Shown piece by piece: positions 16,783 to 24,835 of a DNA stretch of 64,000 bases. The DNA comes from Candidatus Obscuribacter sp. Its GTDB lineage: Bacteria > Cyanobacteriota > Vampirovibrionia > Obscuribacterales > Obscuribacteraceae. A program made the translations under genes and the position numbers. Position 1 is the stretch's first letter. Each line of letters begins with the position of its first letter. Where the stretch lies: NCBI GenBank assembly GCA_021772095.1, contig JADYXR010000139.1, positions 178,814 through 242,813 on the forward strand, given 5' to 3'. The notes beneath the pieces were generated by a model that saw only the letters and a list, made by a program, of their open reading frames with translations, was not told the origin of the DNA and searched no databases.

Positions 16783-18210
16783 ATGAAAGGTGACGTTAGC
16801 GCTTTGTACAGAGCCACTCAATTTTTGGATACCTGGTTAGACTACCGATACAACAGGATAACGATCCCCGGTTTCGTGGTGACGATTGCTCATGAAGGGG
16901 AAGTCGTCTTCCAGAAGGCCTGTGGCTATGCCAATCTTGAGCGTCAGGTTGCGATGTCTGCCGACCATTTGTTTCGCGTTGCGTCGCATTCGAAGACATT
17001 TGCGGCGACGTGCGTGATGCAATTGGCAGAAGAAAAGTTGCTCGATATTGATGAGCCGGTCGCCAATTATGTGAAGTGGTTGGAGTCACACGAAGACAAA
17101 CGCATGTCGCGCATAACGGCTCGGCAACTGATGTGCCATAGTGCCGGCGTGATTCGCGATGGTAAGAATGCCGATTACTGGCAGATGTTGAATTCGTTTC
17201 CTGATCAGGAGGAATTCAAAAAACAAATTCTTGAGACAGAACTTGTATTGCAATCTAATTTGAAAATGAAGTATTCGAATTATGGATACTCGTTACTCGG
17301 TTGCCTGGTAGAAGCAGTTTCCGGGCTGCCTTTCAATGAGTATGTGCAGAAGCAAATCATTGAGCCTTTGAAGTTAAAAGAGACTGGTCCTGAATTCGAT
17401 GAAAGAATTTTGCCTTTTATTGTCACCGGTTACTCTCGCAGAGAGAGCGGTAAAAGATTGCCGCTTGAAGAGAAAACATATACTCGTGCGATGTCTGCGG
17501 CGACTGGTTTCTATTCGAATGCGTCGGACTTGTGCAAATATTTCCATGCTCAATTTGTCGGGTCTGGAAAATTATTGAGTGATGAATCGAAACGAGAAAT
17601 GCAACGCACACAATGGCGCGTGCAACACTCGGATAACGAAGAATACGGGCTCGGTGTCGACGTTGAATATAATGGCGATCGAAGATTGTTCGGTCATGGA
17701 GGCGGCTTTCCGGGTCAGCGAACGAAGACTTGTTGTGATCCGGAGCAGCGATTGATTGTTGTGATACTCACGAATTGCATCGATGGTGAATCTCGAAATA
17801 TTTCGAAAGGCGTTTTGTCCGTAATTGATCATTTCGAAAAAAGTGGTGAAGCTGCTGATCCTGAAACCATTGATGAACTGCGGCGTTTCGAAGGTACATT
17901 CCGTTCTTTGTGGGGTGATGTTAGCATCGTAGAGAACGGTAGAAAATTGATCGCTGTAAATCCGGATGGCTGGTTTCCATTTGGCCACGATGCAGAACCA
18001 CAAATTTTAGACTATGTCGATCAGTCCACACTGAAGGTAGCGAGAACCAATGGTTATGGGAACCTTGGCGAACTCGTGCACTATGATTTTGAGGGCGACG
18101 GAAAAACCAAAACGATCCGCTATGGTGGATCGCAAAAGTGGATCGACAGCGAATATCAGAAAGTTTTGGAAACGCGGATTAATCGAGAAGCGCTCGCCTC
18201 CTCGACTTAA
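16783..18210 (+). CDS. Class C beta-lactamase-like serine hydrolase
   Basis: This belongs to the serine hydrolase family that includes AmpC beta-lactamases, D-amino-acid carboxypeptidases and esterases. The catalytic SxxK motif is SHSK (Ser68 to Lys71), the second motif is YSN (near residue 164) in KYSNYGYSLLG, and the third is HGG (near residue 305) in FGHGGGFPGQRT. The 475-residue protein has no obvious signal peptide or membrane segment, so a cytoplasmic location is likely. The ATG at 16783 is chosen because GAGAGGGG precedes it; a TTG two codons earlier overlaps that site. The last 120 residues form an extra domain. The substrate cannot be told: peptidase or esterase activity is as likely as beta-lactam hydrolysis. 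It is a single plus-strand gene between minus-strand housekeeping operons. Confidence 0.85.
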   Translation: MKGDVSALYRATQFLDTWLDYRYNRITIPGFVVTIAHEGEVVFQKACGYANLERQVAMSADHLFRVASHSKTFAATCVMQLAEEKLLDIDEPVANYVKWLESHEDKRMSRITARQLMCHSAGVIRDGKNADYWQMLNSFPDQEEFKKQILETELVLQSNLKMKYSNYGYSLLGCLVEAVSGLPFNEYVQKQIIEPLKLKETGPEFDERILPFIVTGYSRRESGKRLPLEEKTYTRAMSAATGFYSNASDLCKYFHAQFVGSGKLLSDESKREMQRTQWRVQHSDNEEYGLGVDVEYNGDRRLFGHGGGFPGQRTKTCCDPEQRLIVVILTNCIDGESRNISKGVLSVIDHFEKSGEAADPETIDELRRFEGTFRSLWGDVSIVENGRKLIAVNPDGWFPFGHDAEPQILDYVDQSTLKVARTNGYGNLGELVHYDFEGDGKTKTIRYGGSQKWIDSEYQKVLETRINREALASST

Positions 18211-18573
18211 ACTGCGCTCCGCAATTGCTATCGACCTCGCATAGAGTGGCGCTCAGGCTGAACCGTGCGAATTCGGATCGATTTTCCGCTCTGGGCAGGC
18301 ATGACCCTATTTTCAAAAAATCGATCAGCGCCATTTAGTTGCTTTTTCTTTTTTCTGCGATTGGGCGTCGATCAAACTTCGATCAGCAGTTGAGTTACTC
18401 CGCTGGCCTTTTTGTGAAGTTGGTCCCGTCTTCAGTAGGGGACTTACCAGCAATTTGGGACATTCACCGCTATCGCTTTTGCGAATCCATCCGTACAGTA
18501 AAACGCTCACCCTCACCATATGTTGTCCCGGAAACCGTTTTCTTGGGCGACAGTTTCTTGCAGGTCCACAACT
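18211..18573. other. Non-coding spacer before the secreted protein gene
   Basis: These 363 nt between the serine hydrolase and the secreted-protein gene contain no open frame with a ribosome-binding site and no recognisable RNA gene. A T-rich stretch near 18343-18355 could contribute to transcription termination but has no convincing stem before it. Confidence 0.5.
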
Positions 18574-19230
18574 ATGAAAAACTCGATCTATTTGCTTGCC
18601 GCATCCCTCCTCTGCGGCGCAACCTCACTGCTAGTTTCTGCGTCGCCAGGTTTTGCTCAAGACGCTAGGTATAAATTTGCACCCAACTCATTTCTGAACG
18701 ACCAGTCTACAGGGCGACGTCATCATTCCAACCCAATGCCAGCTCCCTCAACCTCAGTGACTACAGGCAACGTGCCAAGTGCCACCTCACTACTCGGTTT
18801 TAATCCTAAACTTCTCGCTTCAGCGCCCCGCACGTACGTGAATACAAATATCAATATGGCACCAGCGGCAGTGCCACAGTTTTACTCAGCTCCACCGGTC
18901 CTGAGTGCTCGTTCTCATCAATTGTTCGGCCAACCCGCCCAGCCCACGCCAATCCGCGCGACGGTTCCAGCAGCGGTCAATCGCGCACCACAAGTTGTCG
19001 CCGTCAACAACGTGTCAGGAAAACTAAGCACTCCGCTGAGATCTGCTCGCTCTGGTTCAATGGCACCACAATTCCGCAAACCGAAACAAGTGAACTCCGC
19101 GCCGCCGAAAATAGCGAAATACGGCGAACACTTGTACTCTCCGGGCGCCACAAAACCAACGTCATCCGAAATTTATTCGACATCTGAAGTCAACGGGAAA
19201 ATGCTTCCCATAAACAAACGCGTTAACTAA
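18574..19230 (+). CDS. Secreted Pro/Ala/Ser-rich protein of unknown function
   Basis: I do not recognise this protein. From the ATG at 18574 it begins MKNSIYLLAASLLCGATSLL and continues to a likely signal peptidase I site in ASPGFAQ/DAR, about residue 29. An earlier ATG 18 codons upstream would push the hydrophobic segment away from the N-terminus and is less likely. The mature part, about 190 residues, is rich in Pro, Ala, Ser, Asn and Thr, basic, without Cys, and with no recognisable domain; it is probably unstructured and extracytoplasmic. It ends 15 nt from the convergent histidine kinase gene. Confidence 0.7.
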   Translation: MKNSIYLLAASLLCGATSLLVSASPGFAQDARYKFAPNSFLNDQSTGRRHHSNPMPAPSTSVTTGNVPSATSLLGFNPKLLASAPRTYVNTNINMAPAAVPQFYSAPPVLSARSHQLFGQPAQPTPIRATVPAAVNRAPQVVAVNNVSGKLSTPLRSARSGSMAPQFRKPKQVNSAPPKIAKYGEHLYSPGATKPTSSEIYSTSEVNGKMLPINKRVN

Positions 19231-19245
19231 GAACGAACGCGTGGT

Positions 19246-20373
19246 CTAAAAGCGCTCTGGTAGCCAGACGTAAAACGTCGAACCGCTACCGACTGCTGAT
19301 TCAAACCAGATGCGACCGTTGTGTTGGCTGACTATCTTCTTGCAGATTGCCAAACCCATGCCGGTCGCGCTTGGTTCTGGACCGCCTTTTAAGCGGTGAA
19401 AGAGAGTGAATACTTCATTGGAGCGCACCATGTCGATTCCAATTCCGTTGTCTTTAACCGAGAATATCCAGCCGTCCCCTTCCCTTCGCACGCCGACGTG
19501 TACGCGAGGCGCCGTGTTGCTTCTATACATGAATGCGTTGCGGATCAATTCTTTGAAAAGATAAATCAGTTGTTGTTTGTTGCCCTGGATGGTCGGCATG
19601 TCGTCTCGCGTGACTTCATTTTCGCCGATGATGGCAGTTAGCTCGGTGAGAACGTTATCGAGCACGTTGCCCGTGAACACTGATTCTCGATCGATGTAGG
19701 GTTTACTTATTCGTGCGTAAACCCAGAGGTCATCGATCATCCTGGCTATCAATTGTGTTGATGTCGTGATTTTGTCGATGAAGTCGTTGGCGTCGTCGCC
19801 AAGCCGATCTTTGTATCGAACCGAGAGAAGATTTCCGTAGCGGGCAATTGTTGAAATCGGTGCTTGCAGTTCATGTGATACCACATAAGCAAGTCTCTGC
19901 AATTCTTCGTTAGTTTCGTTGATTAGCTTTCCATGAGCTTCTTGCTGTTGCTCAGCGATGCGGCGCTCGGTCAAGTCACGAGTGACTTTGGCAAAACCAA
20001 CTAATTTACCCTCGTTGTAGAGCGGCGTCACAATTACATTGGCCCAAAATCTCGAGCCGTCTTTGCGGACGCGCTCGCCTTCTTCTTCATAGCGACCGTC
20101 CTGGATCGCGGACCTCAGCTCGAAGGCTGGATGTTCTGAGTCTCTCGCCTCTTTCGTGTAGAAGATCGAAAAGTGCTTGCCGATGATTTCGTCGGCCTTA
20201 TACCCTTTGATGTTCTCCGCCCCTTCGTTCCAGGTCATCACATTGCCCTCGGGACTGAGCACAAAGATGGCATAGTCCCTGACAGAACTTACTAGCAAAC
20301 GGAAGATTTCTGACTCGCCGAAGCTCAGCTCTGCTGCGGTTCTCTGAGTATCTATAGATTGAGCGTAGTCCAA
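19246..20373 (-). CDS. PAS-domain sensor histidine kinase, soluble
   Basis: The protein senses a signal through a PAS domain and autophosphorylates on histidine. Residues about 25-140 form a PAS/PAC domain (DYAIFVLSPEGNVMTWNEGA, then VRKDGSRFWANVIVTPLYNE and LVGFAKVTRDLTERR). The HisKA helix carries VSHELQAPIS with His167, and the ATPase domain has N-, G1- and G2-box sequences: LIRNAFMYR, DNGIGIDM and ATGMGLAICKKI. At 375 residues without a membrane segment it is cytoplasmic and resembles the PAS-HisKA kinases related to bacteriophytochromes. The start is TTG at 20373 with AAGGA upstream. No response regulator gene is adjacent, so it is an orphan here. It lies downstream of the tuf terminator and converges on the secreted-protein gene. 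Confidence 0.9.
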   Translation of the reverse strand: MDYAQSIDTQRTAAELSFGESEIFRLLVSSVRDYAIFVLSPEGNVMTWNEGAENIKGYKADEIIGKHFSIFYTKEARDSEHPAFELRSAIQDGRYEEEGERVRKDGSRFWANVIVTPLYNEGKLVGFAKVTRDLTERRIAEQQQEAHGKLINETNEELQRLAYVVSHELQAPISTIARYGNLLSVRYKDRLGDDANDFIDKITTSTQLIARMIDDLWVYARISKPYIDRESVFTGNVLDNVLTELTAIIGENEVTRDDMPTIQGNKQQLIYLFKELIRNAFMYRSNTAPRVHVGVRREGDGWIFSVKDNGIGIDMVRSNEVFTLFHRLKGGPEPSATGMGLAICKKIVSQHNGRIWFESAVGSGSTFYVWLPERF

Positions 20374-20484
20374 AGTGATGGATTCCTTTTAACAGGCGGG
20401 TTAACTAATTAGTTTAGCGCGTGCTGTCATTAACGATGCCGGCGTTGTACAAGTTCAGGTCGCTTTTGGCTCTATTGATAAAAT

Positions 20485-20511
20485 AAACCGCCGAAGAAAC
20501 TCCGGCGGTTT
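20485..20511 (-). terminator. Intrinsic terminator of tuf
   Basis: A perfect 9-bp stem, AAACCGCCG at 20485-20493 and CGGCGGTTT at 20503-20511, closes a 9-nt loop about 38 nt after the tuf stop. On the minus strand the stem is followed by ATTTTATC. It separates tuf from the histidine kinase gene on the same strand. The complement also has a T-rich flank, so it may work in both directions. Confidence 0.85.
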
Positions 20512-20549
20512 AATTTCTTTGAGCTTGGTCCGATTGGACGAGGCTTCGA

Positions 20550-21734
20550 TTACGTGAGGATCTTCGCTACAACTCCGGCGCCGACGGTTCTGCCGCCTTC
20601 GCGGATTGCGAATCTCATTCCTTGCTCAACTGCAACTGGTTGAATCAATTCAACAACCATGTTGACGTTGTCGCCAGGCATAACCATTTCAACGCCTTCT
20701 GGAAGGGTGATTGCACCGGTTACGTCAGTCGTTCTGATGTAGAACTGCGGTCTGTATCCTGGGAAGAATGGGGTGTGACGACCGCCTTCTTCTTTGGACA
20801 GAACGTATACTTCAGCATCGAACTTGGTGTGAGCTTTGATGGAGCCTGGCTTAGCGATAACTTGACCGCGCTCGATCATGGTCTTGTCGATACCACGGAG
20901 AAGTACGCCGACGTTGTCGCCTGCGATTCCGGAATCCATGGTCTTTTGATACATTTCAACACCGGTTACGGTTGTCTTACGTGTATCGCCGAGACCGATG
21001 ATTTCGACTTCTTCGCCAACTTTGACTTGACCGCGTTCAATACGACCAGTAGCAACGGTACCACGGCCGGTGATTGAGAAGACGTCTTCTACAGCGAGAA
21101 GGAACGGCTTATCGATGTCACGTTCAGGGGTTGGAATGTAGCTGTCTACAGCGGCCACGAGTTCGTGGATAGCTGCAACTGCGCTCGCTTCTCCTTCGAG
21201 AGCTTTCAAACCAGATCCGCGGATGAATGGAACATCATCGCCTGGATATTCGTACTTGGAGAGCAATTCGCGAGCTTCGATTTCGACGAGGTCGAGAAGT
21301 TCTGGATCGTCTACCATGTCGCATTTGTTGAGGAATACAACGATGTGTGGAACGCCGACCTGACGAGCGAGCAGAATGTGTTCGCGGGTCTGTGGCATCG
21401 GTCCATCGTTAGCAGAGATTACGAGGATAGCGCCGTCCATTTGGGCAGCACCGGTAATCATGTTTTTGATGTAGTCAGCGTGTCCTGGGCAGTCCACGTG
21501 GCTGTAGTGACGAGCGTTTGTTTCGTATTCAACGTGAGCGGTATTGATTGTGATACCACGCGCTTTCTCTTCAGGAGCTGCGTCGATCTCGTCATACTTC
21601 TTGTATTTAGCTTGACCTGTCTCAGCGAGAATCTTCGTGATTGCTGCGGTAAGTGTTGTTTTACCGTGATCAACGTGCCCGATAGTTCCCACGTTGACGT
21701 TTGGTTTGTTTCTTTCGTATTTTGCGCGGGCCAT
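20550..21734 (-). CDS. tuf: Elongation factor Tu
   Basis: EF-Tu delivers aminoacyl-tRNA to the ribosomal A site as a GTPase. The 394-residue protein has all G motifs: [14 protein letters not shown] (G1), [11 protein letters not shown] (effector region), DCPGHADY (G3), NKCDMVD (G4) and the GSGLKALEG (G5-type) segment, followed by the two beta-barrel domains. Length is standard. The ATG at 21734 has AGGAG about 9 bases upstream. The gene is the last member of a tRNA-Thr, tRNA-Tyr, tRNA-Thr, tuf unit that matches the thrU-tyrU-glyT-thrT-tufB arrangement of Escherichia coli minus glyT. It is not directly attached to the S10 cluster, which lies 4.4 kb downstream. Confidence 0.99.
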   Translation of the reverse strand: MARAKYERNKPNVNVGTIGHVDHGKTTLTAAITKILAETGQAKYKKYDEIDAAPEEKARGITINTAHVEYETNARHYSHVDCPGHADYIKNMITGAAQMDGAILVISANDGPMPQTREHILLARQVGVPHIVVFLNKCDMVDDPELLDLVEIEARELLSKYEYPGDDVPFIRGSGLKALEGEASAVAAIHELVAAVDSYIPTPERDIDKPFLLAVEDVFSITGRGTVATGRIERGQVKVGEEVEIIGLGDTRKTTVTGVEMYQKTMDSGIAGDNVGVLLRGIDKTMIERGQVIAKPGSIKAHTKFDAEVYVLSKEEGGRHTPFFPGYRPQFYIRTTDVTGAITLPEGVEMVMPGDNVNMVVELIQPVAVEQGMRFAIREGGRTVGAGVVAKILT

Positions 21735-21889
21735 CCCTGCTATCTCCTTAACTAAAACGTCTGGACCTGATGACTGAACTGAACCTATTTAAATCGATCC
21801 GGTAAGTAAATCGATTCTGGTGAACTTGGCTTCGACCTTGATGCTCGCCGCATTCGAAATGCGTTTTAGACGAGCCTCTTGGGTAAAAA

Positions 21890-21964
21890 TGGAGCCCTTG
21901 ACCAGGTTCGAACTGGTGACCTCCCCCTTACCAAGGGGGTGCACTACCACTGTGCTACAAGGGC
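21890..21964 (-). tRNA. tRNA-Thr (anticodon GGU)
   Basis: The minus strand folds as a 75-nt tRNA including an encoded CCA end. The acceptor stem GCCCTTG pairs with CAAGGGC, discriminator U. The anticodon arm CCCCC-TTGGTAA-GGGGG places GGT at positions 34-36. The T arm ACCAG-TTCGAAC-CTGGT is perfect. It lies about 155 nt upstream of the tuf start codon and is the equivalent of thrT. It is the only one of the three tRNAs here with encoded CCA. Confidence 0.97.
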
Positions 21965-22080
21965 AGAGCGCCTATCATTATTTCGTGAATTGCTCCAATA
22001 GTTGGGGCCTTCACAAATTAATTTAACGATTTGGTACGTTTGCCGCATGGTTGTGGCTTGCCAAGCAACAATCTCGCACA

Positions 22081-22120
22081 TAAAAACTTCTGTTTGACAG
22101 CCGAAGCGATCAAACAGAAG
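22081..22120 (-). terminator. Hairpin with U-tract between tRNA-Tyr and tRNA-Thr(GGU)
   Basis: An 11-bp perfect inverted repeat, CTTCTGTTTGA at 22087-22097 and TCAAACAGAAG at 22110-22120, closes a 12-nt loop. On the minus strand it is followed directly by TTTTTA. This has the form of an intrinsic terminator although the stem is AT-rich. Because it lies inside the tRNA-tuf unit it may be a partial terminator (attenuator) or a protective 3' structure for the upstream tRNA precursor. I found no convincing promoter between it and tuf. Confidence 0.6.
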
Positions 22121-22129
22121 GTCGAATAT

Positions 22130-22212
22130 TGGGCAGAGCTGGATTCGAACCAGCGTAAGCTTTCGCTAACAAGTTTACAGCCTGTCTCCTTTAACCACTC
22201 GGACATCTGCCC
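22130..22212 (-). tRNA. tRNA-Tyr (anticodon GUA)
   Basis: The minus strand gives an 83-nt class II tRNA with a long variable arm. The acceptor stem GGGCAGA pairs with TCTGCCC, discriminator A. The anticodon arm ACAGG-CTGTAAA-CTTGT gives GTA. The variable arm (TAGCGAAAGCTTA region) forms its own hairpin, and the T arm GCTGG-TTCGAAT-CCAGC is perfect. CCA is not encoded. It corresponds to tyrU in the Escherichia coli tRNA-tufB operon. Confidence 0.97.
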
Positions 22213-22217
22213 ATGAG

Positions 22218-22289
22218 AGCCGATGATGGGATTCGAACCCGCAACCTACGGTTTACAAAACCGTTGCTCTACCGTTGAGCTACACCGGC
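22218..22289 (-). tRNA. tRNA-Thr (anticodon UGU)
   Basis: The minus strand gives a 72-nt tRNA. The acceptor stem GCCGGTG pairs with CATCGGC (one G-U), discriminator U, CCA not encoded. The anticodon arm ACGGT-TTTGTAA-ACCGT places TGT at 34-36. The T arm GCGGG-TTCGAAT-CCCAT has a G-U and one C-A mismatch at its base, slightly unusual. It is first in the operon, 5 nt upstream of tRNA-Tyr, and corresponds to thrU. Confidence 0.95.
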
Positions 22290-22313
22290 CCGGCTTTAAC
22301 GACTCAAGCAGGC

Positions 22314-22343
22314 ATTCTACAGTTGTGCGCTGCTTAGTGTCAA
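22314..22343 (-). promoter_or_regulatory. Sigma70-type promoter of the tRNA-tuf operon
   Basis: On the minus strand a perfect TTGACA (22343-22338) is separated by 18 bp from TAGAAT (22319-22314). Transcription would start near 22307, about 18 nt before the 5' end of tRNA-Thr(UGU). The region lies just after the rlmB stop at 22381. Hexamers, spacing and position all agree. Confidence 0.8.
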
Positions 22344-22380
22344 TTTTCCGCGGCTCGGAAACCGCATTGCAGTTACGTTG

Positions 22381-23805
22381 CTAAATATTGGCCGAGTTCT
22401 GTCTGACCGTCTCGTAGACAGCGATTCCAAGAGCAACCGAAGCGTTGAGCGACTCCGTCTTTCCACTCAGTGGAATGGCGCCGAAGAGGTCGCAATTGGT
22501 TTTGACCAGTGGTCGCATTCCTTTACCTTCGCTGCCCACCACGATTACAAGTGGTCGCTTCAAGTCAACCTTATATAGAGGTTGCGGAGCGTCGGCTGTC
22601 AAGCCGAGAACCCAGAAGCCATGCTCTTTTAGTTCTTCAATGGCTTTCACGAGGTTGACGATCCGCACGATTGGTATGTGAACTACCGCTCCAGCACTTG
22701 TTTTCGCAACAGTCTCCGTGACTTGCGCGGCGCGTCTTTCCGGAATCAAAATTACTTGCGCGCCTTGAGCTTCAGCAGATCTAATGATGGCGCCGACGTT
22801 GCGCGGATCTTCGATGCCATCGAGCGCCACGACGACGTAACCATCTAAACCTTTGCCGCTTTCAGTCAGGCGTTCTTTGTCGGCTTTGAACTTGGCAATC
22901 CACTCGCTCAATTCCAACAATTTGATAGGACTGACTTGGGCAGCCACTCCTTGATGTCGTCCGCCATCTTGAACCATCCAATCCAATTTGTTTGGATGAC
23001 AAGCGACGACTGGAATTTTCAGGTGTTTAGCGAGGCTGTTGATCTTGCGGATGCGCTCGTCAGGCGCGCTTCCGTCGGCGACGTAGATTTTGATTATGTC
23101 TTGAGATTGCTCGTTGTTTTCTTCATCGAGGCACATGCGTTCCAGAAAGGAGACGACGGTGTTTCTGCCGAAGACCAGCAGGTCTTGTTCTCCGGATGAT
23201 GAACCTTCGTTGTCGTCCGAGGTCGATTGATTTTCATCTTGTTGTGAACCGGGGCGCGCGCGATTGCGATCTTCGAAACCACGGTTGCGGTCTTGACCTT
23301 CGCGGTTTTGAGTGCCGCGATTTCTGTCGTCGAAGTTACGATTGCGATCTTGACCTTCGCGATTTTGGTATCCGCGATTTCGATCGTCGAAGTTGCGATT
23401 GCGATCTTGACCTTCGCGATTTTGAGTGCCGCGGTTTTGATCGTCGAGGTTGCGATTGCGGTCTTGACCTTCGCGATTTTGGTATCCGCGGTTTTGATCG
23501 TCGAAGTTGCGATTGCGATCCTGACCTTCGCGGTTTTGGTATCCGCGATTTTGATCTTCGAAATTGCGATTGCGATCCTGTCCTTCGCCGCCGCGATATT
23601 CGCCGCCACGATTGTCATCTACAGGACGGTTGGCGCCTTCAAAACCGCGATCCTGGTTTTGTCCTTCGCGATTTTGATAACCGCTGCCCTGAGCGCGACC
23701 GGCGTTGCCAGTGCCGCGATTTCGATCGTTTTGAGGACGCGATGGACCGCGATTGTCCCGCGAAGGCGAGCCTTGTTTTCCTCTTCCTTGCCGAACCTTA
23801 GCCAT
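22381..23805 (-). CDS. rlmB: 23S rRNA 2'-O-methyltransferase RlmB family with Arg/Asn-rich repeat extension
   Basis: The C-terminal 265 residues are a SpoU/TrmH-family methyltransferase: a substrate-binding domain (LLVFGRNTVVSFLERM) and a SPOUT fold with motif 1 DPRNVGAIIRSAEAQGA, motif 2 VVGSEGKGMRPLV and motif 3 SLNASVALGIAVYE. This type methylates a guanosine of 23S rRNA (G2251 in Escherichia coli). The first 200 or so residues are unlike the family: a disordered Arg/Asn/Asp/Gln/Gly-rich stretch with six imperfect 19-20-residue repeats of the form GYQNREGQDRNRNFDDQNR. The ATG at 23805 is chosen for the AGGAGG six bases upstream. The catalytic call is firm at family level; the exact target nucleotide is inferred. 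Confidence 0.9.
   Translation of the reverse strand: MAKVRQGRGKQGSPSRDNRGPSRPQNDRNRGTGNAGRAQGSGYQNREGQNQDRGFEGANRPVDDNRGGEYRGGEGQDRNRNFEDQNRGYQNREGQDRNRNFDDQNRGYQNREGQDRNRNLDDQNRGTQNREGQDRNRNFDDRNRGYQNREGQDRNRNFDDRNRGTQNREGQDRNRGFEDRNRARPGSQQDENQSTSDDNEGSSSGEQDLLVFGRNTVVSFLERMCLDEENNEQSQDIIKIYVADGSAPDERIRKINSLAKHLKIPVVACHPNKLDWMVQDGGRHQGVAAQVSPIKLLELSEWIAKFKADKERLTESGKGLDGYVVVALDGIEDPRNVGAIIRSAEAQGAQVILIPERRAAQVTETVAKTSAGAVVHIPIVRIVNLVKAIEELKEHGFWVLGLTADAPQPLYKVDLKRPLVIVVGSEGKGMRPLVKTNCDLFGAIPLSGKTESLNASVALGIAVYETVRQNSANI
23262..23606 (-). repeat. 57-bp in-frame tandem repeats in rlmB
   Basis: Six units (one of 60 bp, five of 57 bp) encode NREGQDRNRNFDDQNR-type repeats. The units differ mainly at Phe/Leu, Gln/Arg and Tyr/Thr positions. 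They are coding, not CRISPR: there are no unique spacers and the frame is kept throughout. Confidence 0.9.
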
Positions 23806-23923
23806 CACAGCCCTCCTGATTCCCCGCCGGTGGGCAAACTACCATGGACACAGAGGGTAAAGCATGGTTTCCTCTTAATCAAGCGCTGAGCGCATCCGCG
23901 TTCCACAGGTTTCACCCAACTCC

Positions 23924-24151
23924 ATGTTAATAGACATTCTCTTTTTCGGTATCCCGGTCGTCGTCGCCTGTTGCATGGCAGCACACGCCATCCGCGATGA
24001 AGCGCCCAGATTTTGGTTACCGGCGGTTTCAATGGGTTGCTACGCCGTCTTCTATCTGTTCGGCGGGCGTGACGTGATTTTGTGGTGGCTGATGGCTATG
24101 ATGCTCGGCGGCGGCGTTTTAAACAGCGGCGGCTTCGGCGCAGGCGTCTAA
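23924..24151 (+). CDS. Small hydrophobic membrane protein, unknown
   Basis: A 75-residue frame begins MLIDILFFGIPVVVACCMAA and contains two or three hydrophobic segments (residues about 4-20, 31-46 and 50-65), ending in a Gly-rich tail NSGGFGAGV. Nothing in it identifies a function. No clear Shine-Dalgarno precedes the ATG, so expression is uncertain, but the hydrophobic pattern with a short charged loop (HAIRDEAPR) looks like a real small membrane protein. It lies divergent from rlmB and convergent with the HTH gene. Confidence 0.5.
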   Translation: MLIDILFFGIPVVVACCMAAHAIRDEAPRFWLPAVSMGCYAVFYLFGGRDVILWWLMAMMLGGGVLNSGGFGAGV

Positions 24152-24188
24152 ATCATTTATATGTATGAGAAACGAAAAGGAGCGCGTA

Positions 24189-24449
24189 TTACTGAGTACG
24201 GGCTTTTCGTGTGTTTTGTGGCGGTTGCGCCGGGACCGAATGGCGGTTTTGCTGCGCTTCGGCTAAGGAACGCATGTTAATGCCATGTTTCTTGAGCCAG
24301 CGCGAAATCGTGTTGGGGTCGCACCATTTGTTCTCAGCATCGCGGTAAATCTTCGCTATCTGCACAGTACTCAGCTTCTCTTTGACGTACTTCTGGTACA
24401 GCCAATCACGGTCTTGATAGAGTGTTTTGTGACGTAAACTCTTGCCCAC
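24189..24449 (-). CDS. Small helix-turn-helix DNA-binding protein
   Basis: The 86-residue protein contains a helix-turn-helix of the kind found in resolvase-like and homing-endonuclease-associated modules: DWLYQKYVKEKLSTVQIAKI, then the recognition helix region CDPNTISRWLKKHGINMRS at residues about 43-62. It has no catalytic domain and ends in a basic, Pro/Gln-rich tail. The start is GTG at 24449 with AGAGGG about 9 bases upstream. A role as a small regulator or a remnant of a mobile-element protein are both possible; no mobile element ends are seen nearby. Confidence 0.65.
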   Translation of the reverse strand: MGKSLRHKTLYQDRDWLYQKYVKEKLSTVQIAKIYRDAENKWCDPNTISRWLKKHGINMRSLAEAQQNRHSVPAQPPQNTRKARTQ

Positions 24450-24835
24450 TGGTCTAAACCCTCTTGAGTGCTGTGAATGAAGGGAAACGCAGATGTCTTA
24501 TTCGCGGTCTGAAAAAGTAGACCTGATGCATATGCTTACTACATACTCTAATTGTTCATCTAATTGCACCTTCTGACAACCCCTTTTCTGATCAATTTGT
24601 CGTAAATTATTGATGCTGCTTGCTGTTTACACGCATGGGAAATTTTTCCAATGCGCGCTGGGACTGAGATATCAGTCACCCATGCGATAAAAATTGATGT
24701 TCGAAATTGTGGATGGGCGGACCAGGCGAATTTTGTTTTTAATTGGGTAATCGATTGGTTTCGTCCTGGCGGGAAATTACTCGGGGCGTGGTAGAGATCT
24801 GAGAAGAACATGCGCGCATGGGTTGAGGCATCGAG
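24450..24835. other. Divergent region upstream of selA with nested inverted repeats
   Basis: These 386 nt separate the HTH gene (minus) from selA (plus). At 24632-24687 an outer inverted repeat CGCATGGG/CCCATGCG encloses an inner hairpin GACTGA-GATA-TCAGTC (24662-24677). A near-palindrome (24633-24654) overlaps the left arm. It may be an operator or a structured leader of selA. No tRNA-Sec gene is found here. Confidence 0.45.

Noticed and set aside
16783..18210. Antibiotic-resistance beta-lactamase
   Set aside because: The motifs fit the wider serine hydrolase family and there is no signal peptide, so a resistance role cannot be claimed.
23196..23889. Long open frames on the plus strand opposite the rlmB repeats
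   Set aside because: They are antisense images of the 57-bp coding repeats, have no ribosome-binding sites and no family resemblance; the SPOUT-fold frame on the minus strand explains the region.
24450..24835. tRNA-Sec gene (selC) next to selA
   Set aside because: No acceptor, T-arm or UCA anticodon arm can be folded from the inverted repeats in this spacer.
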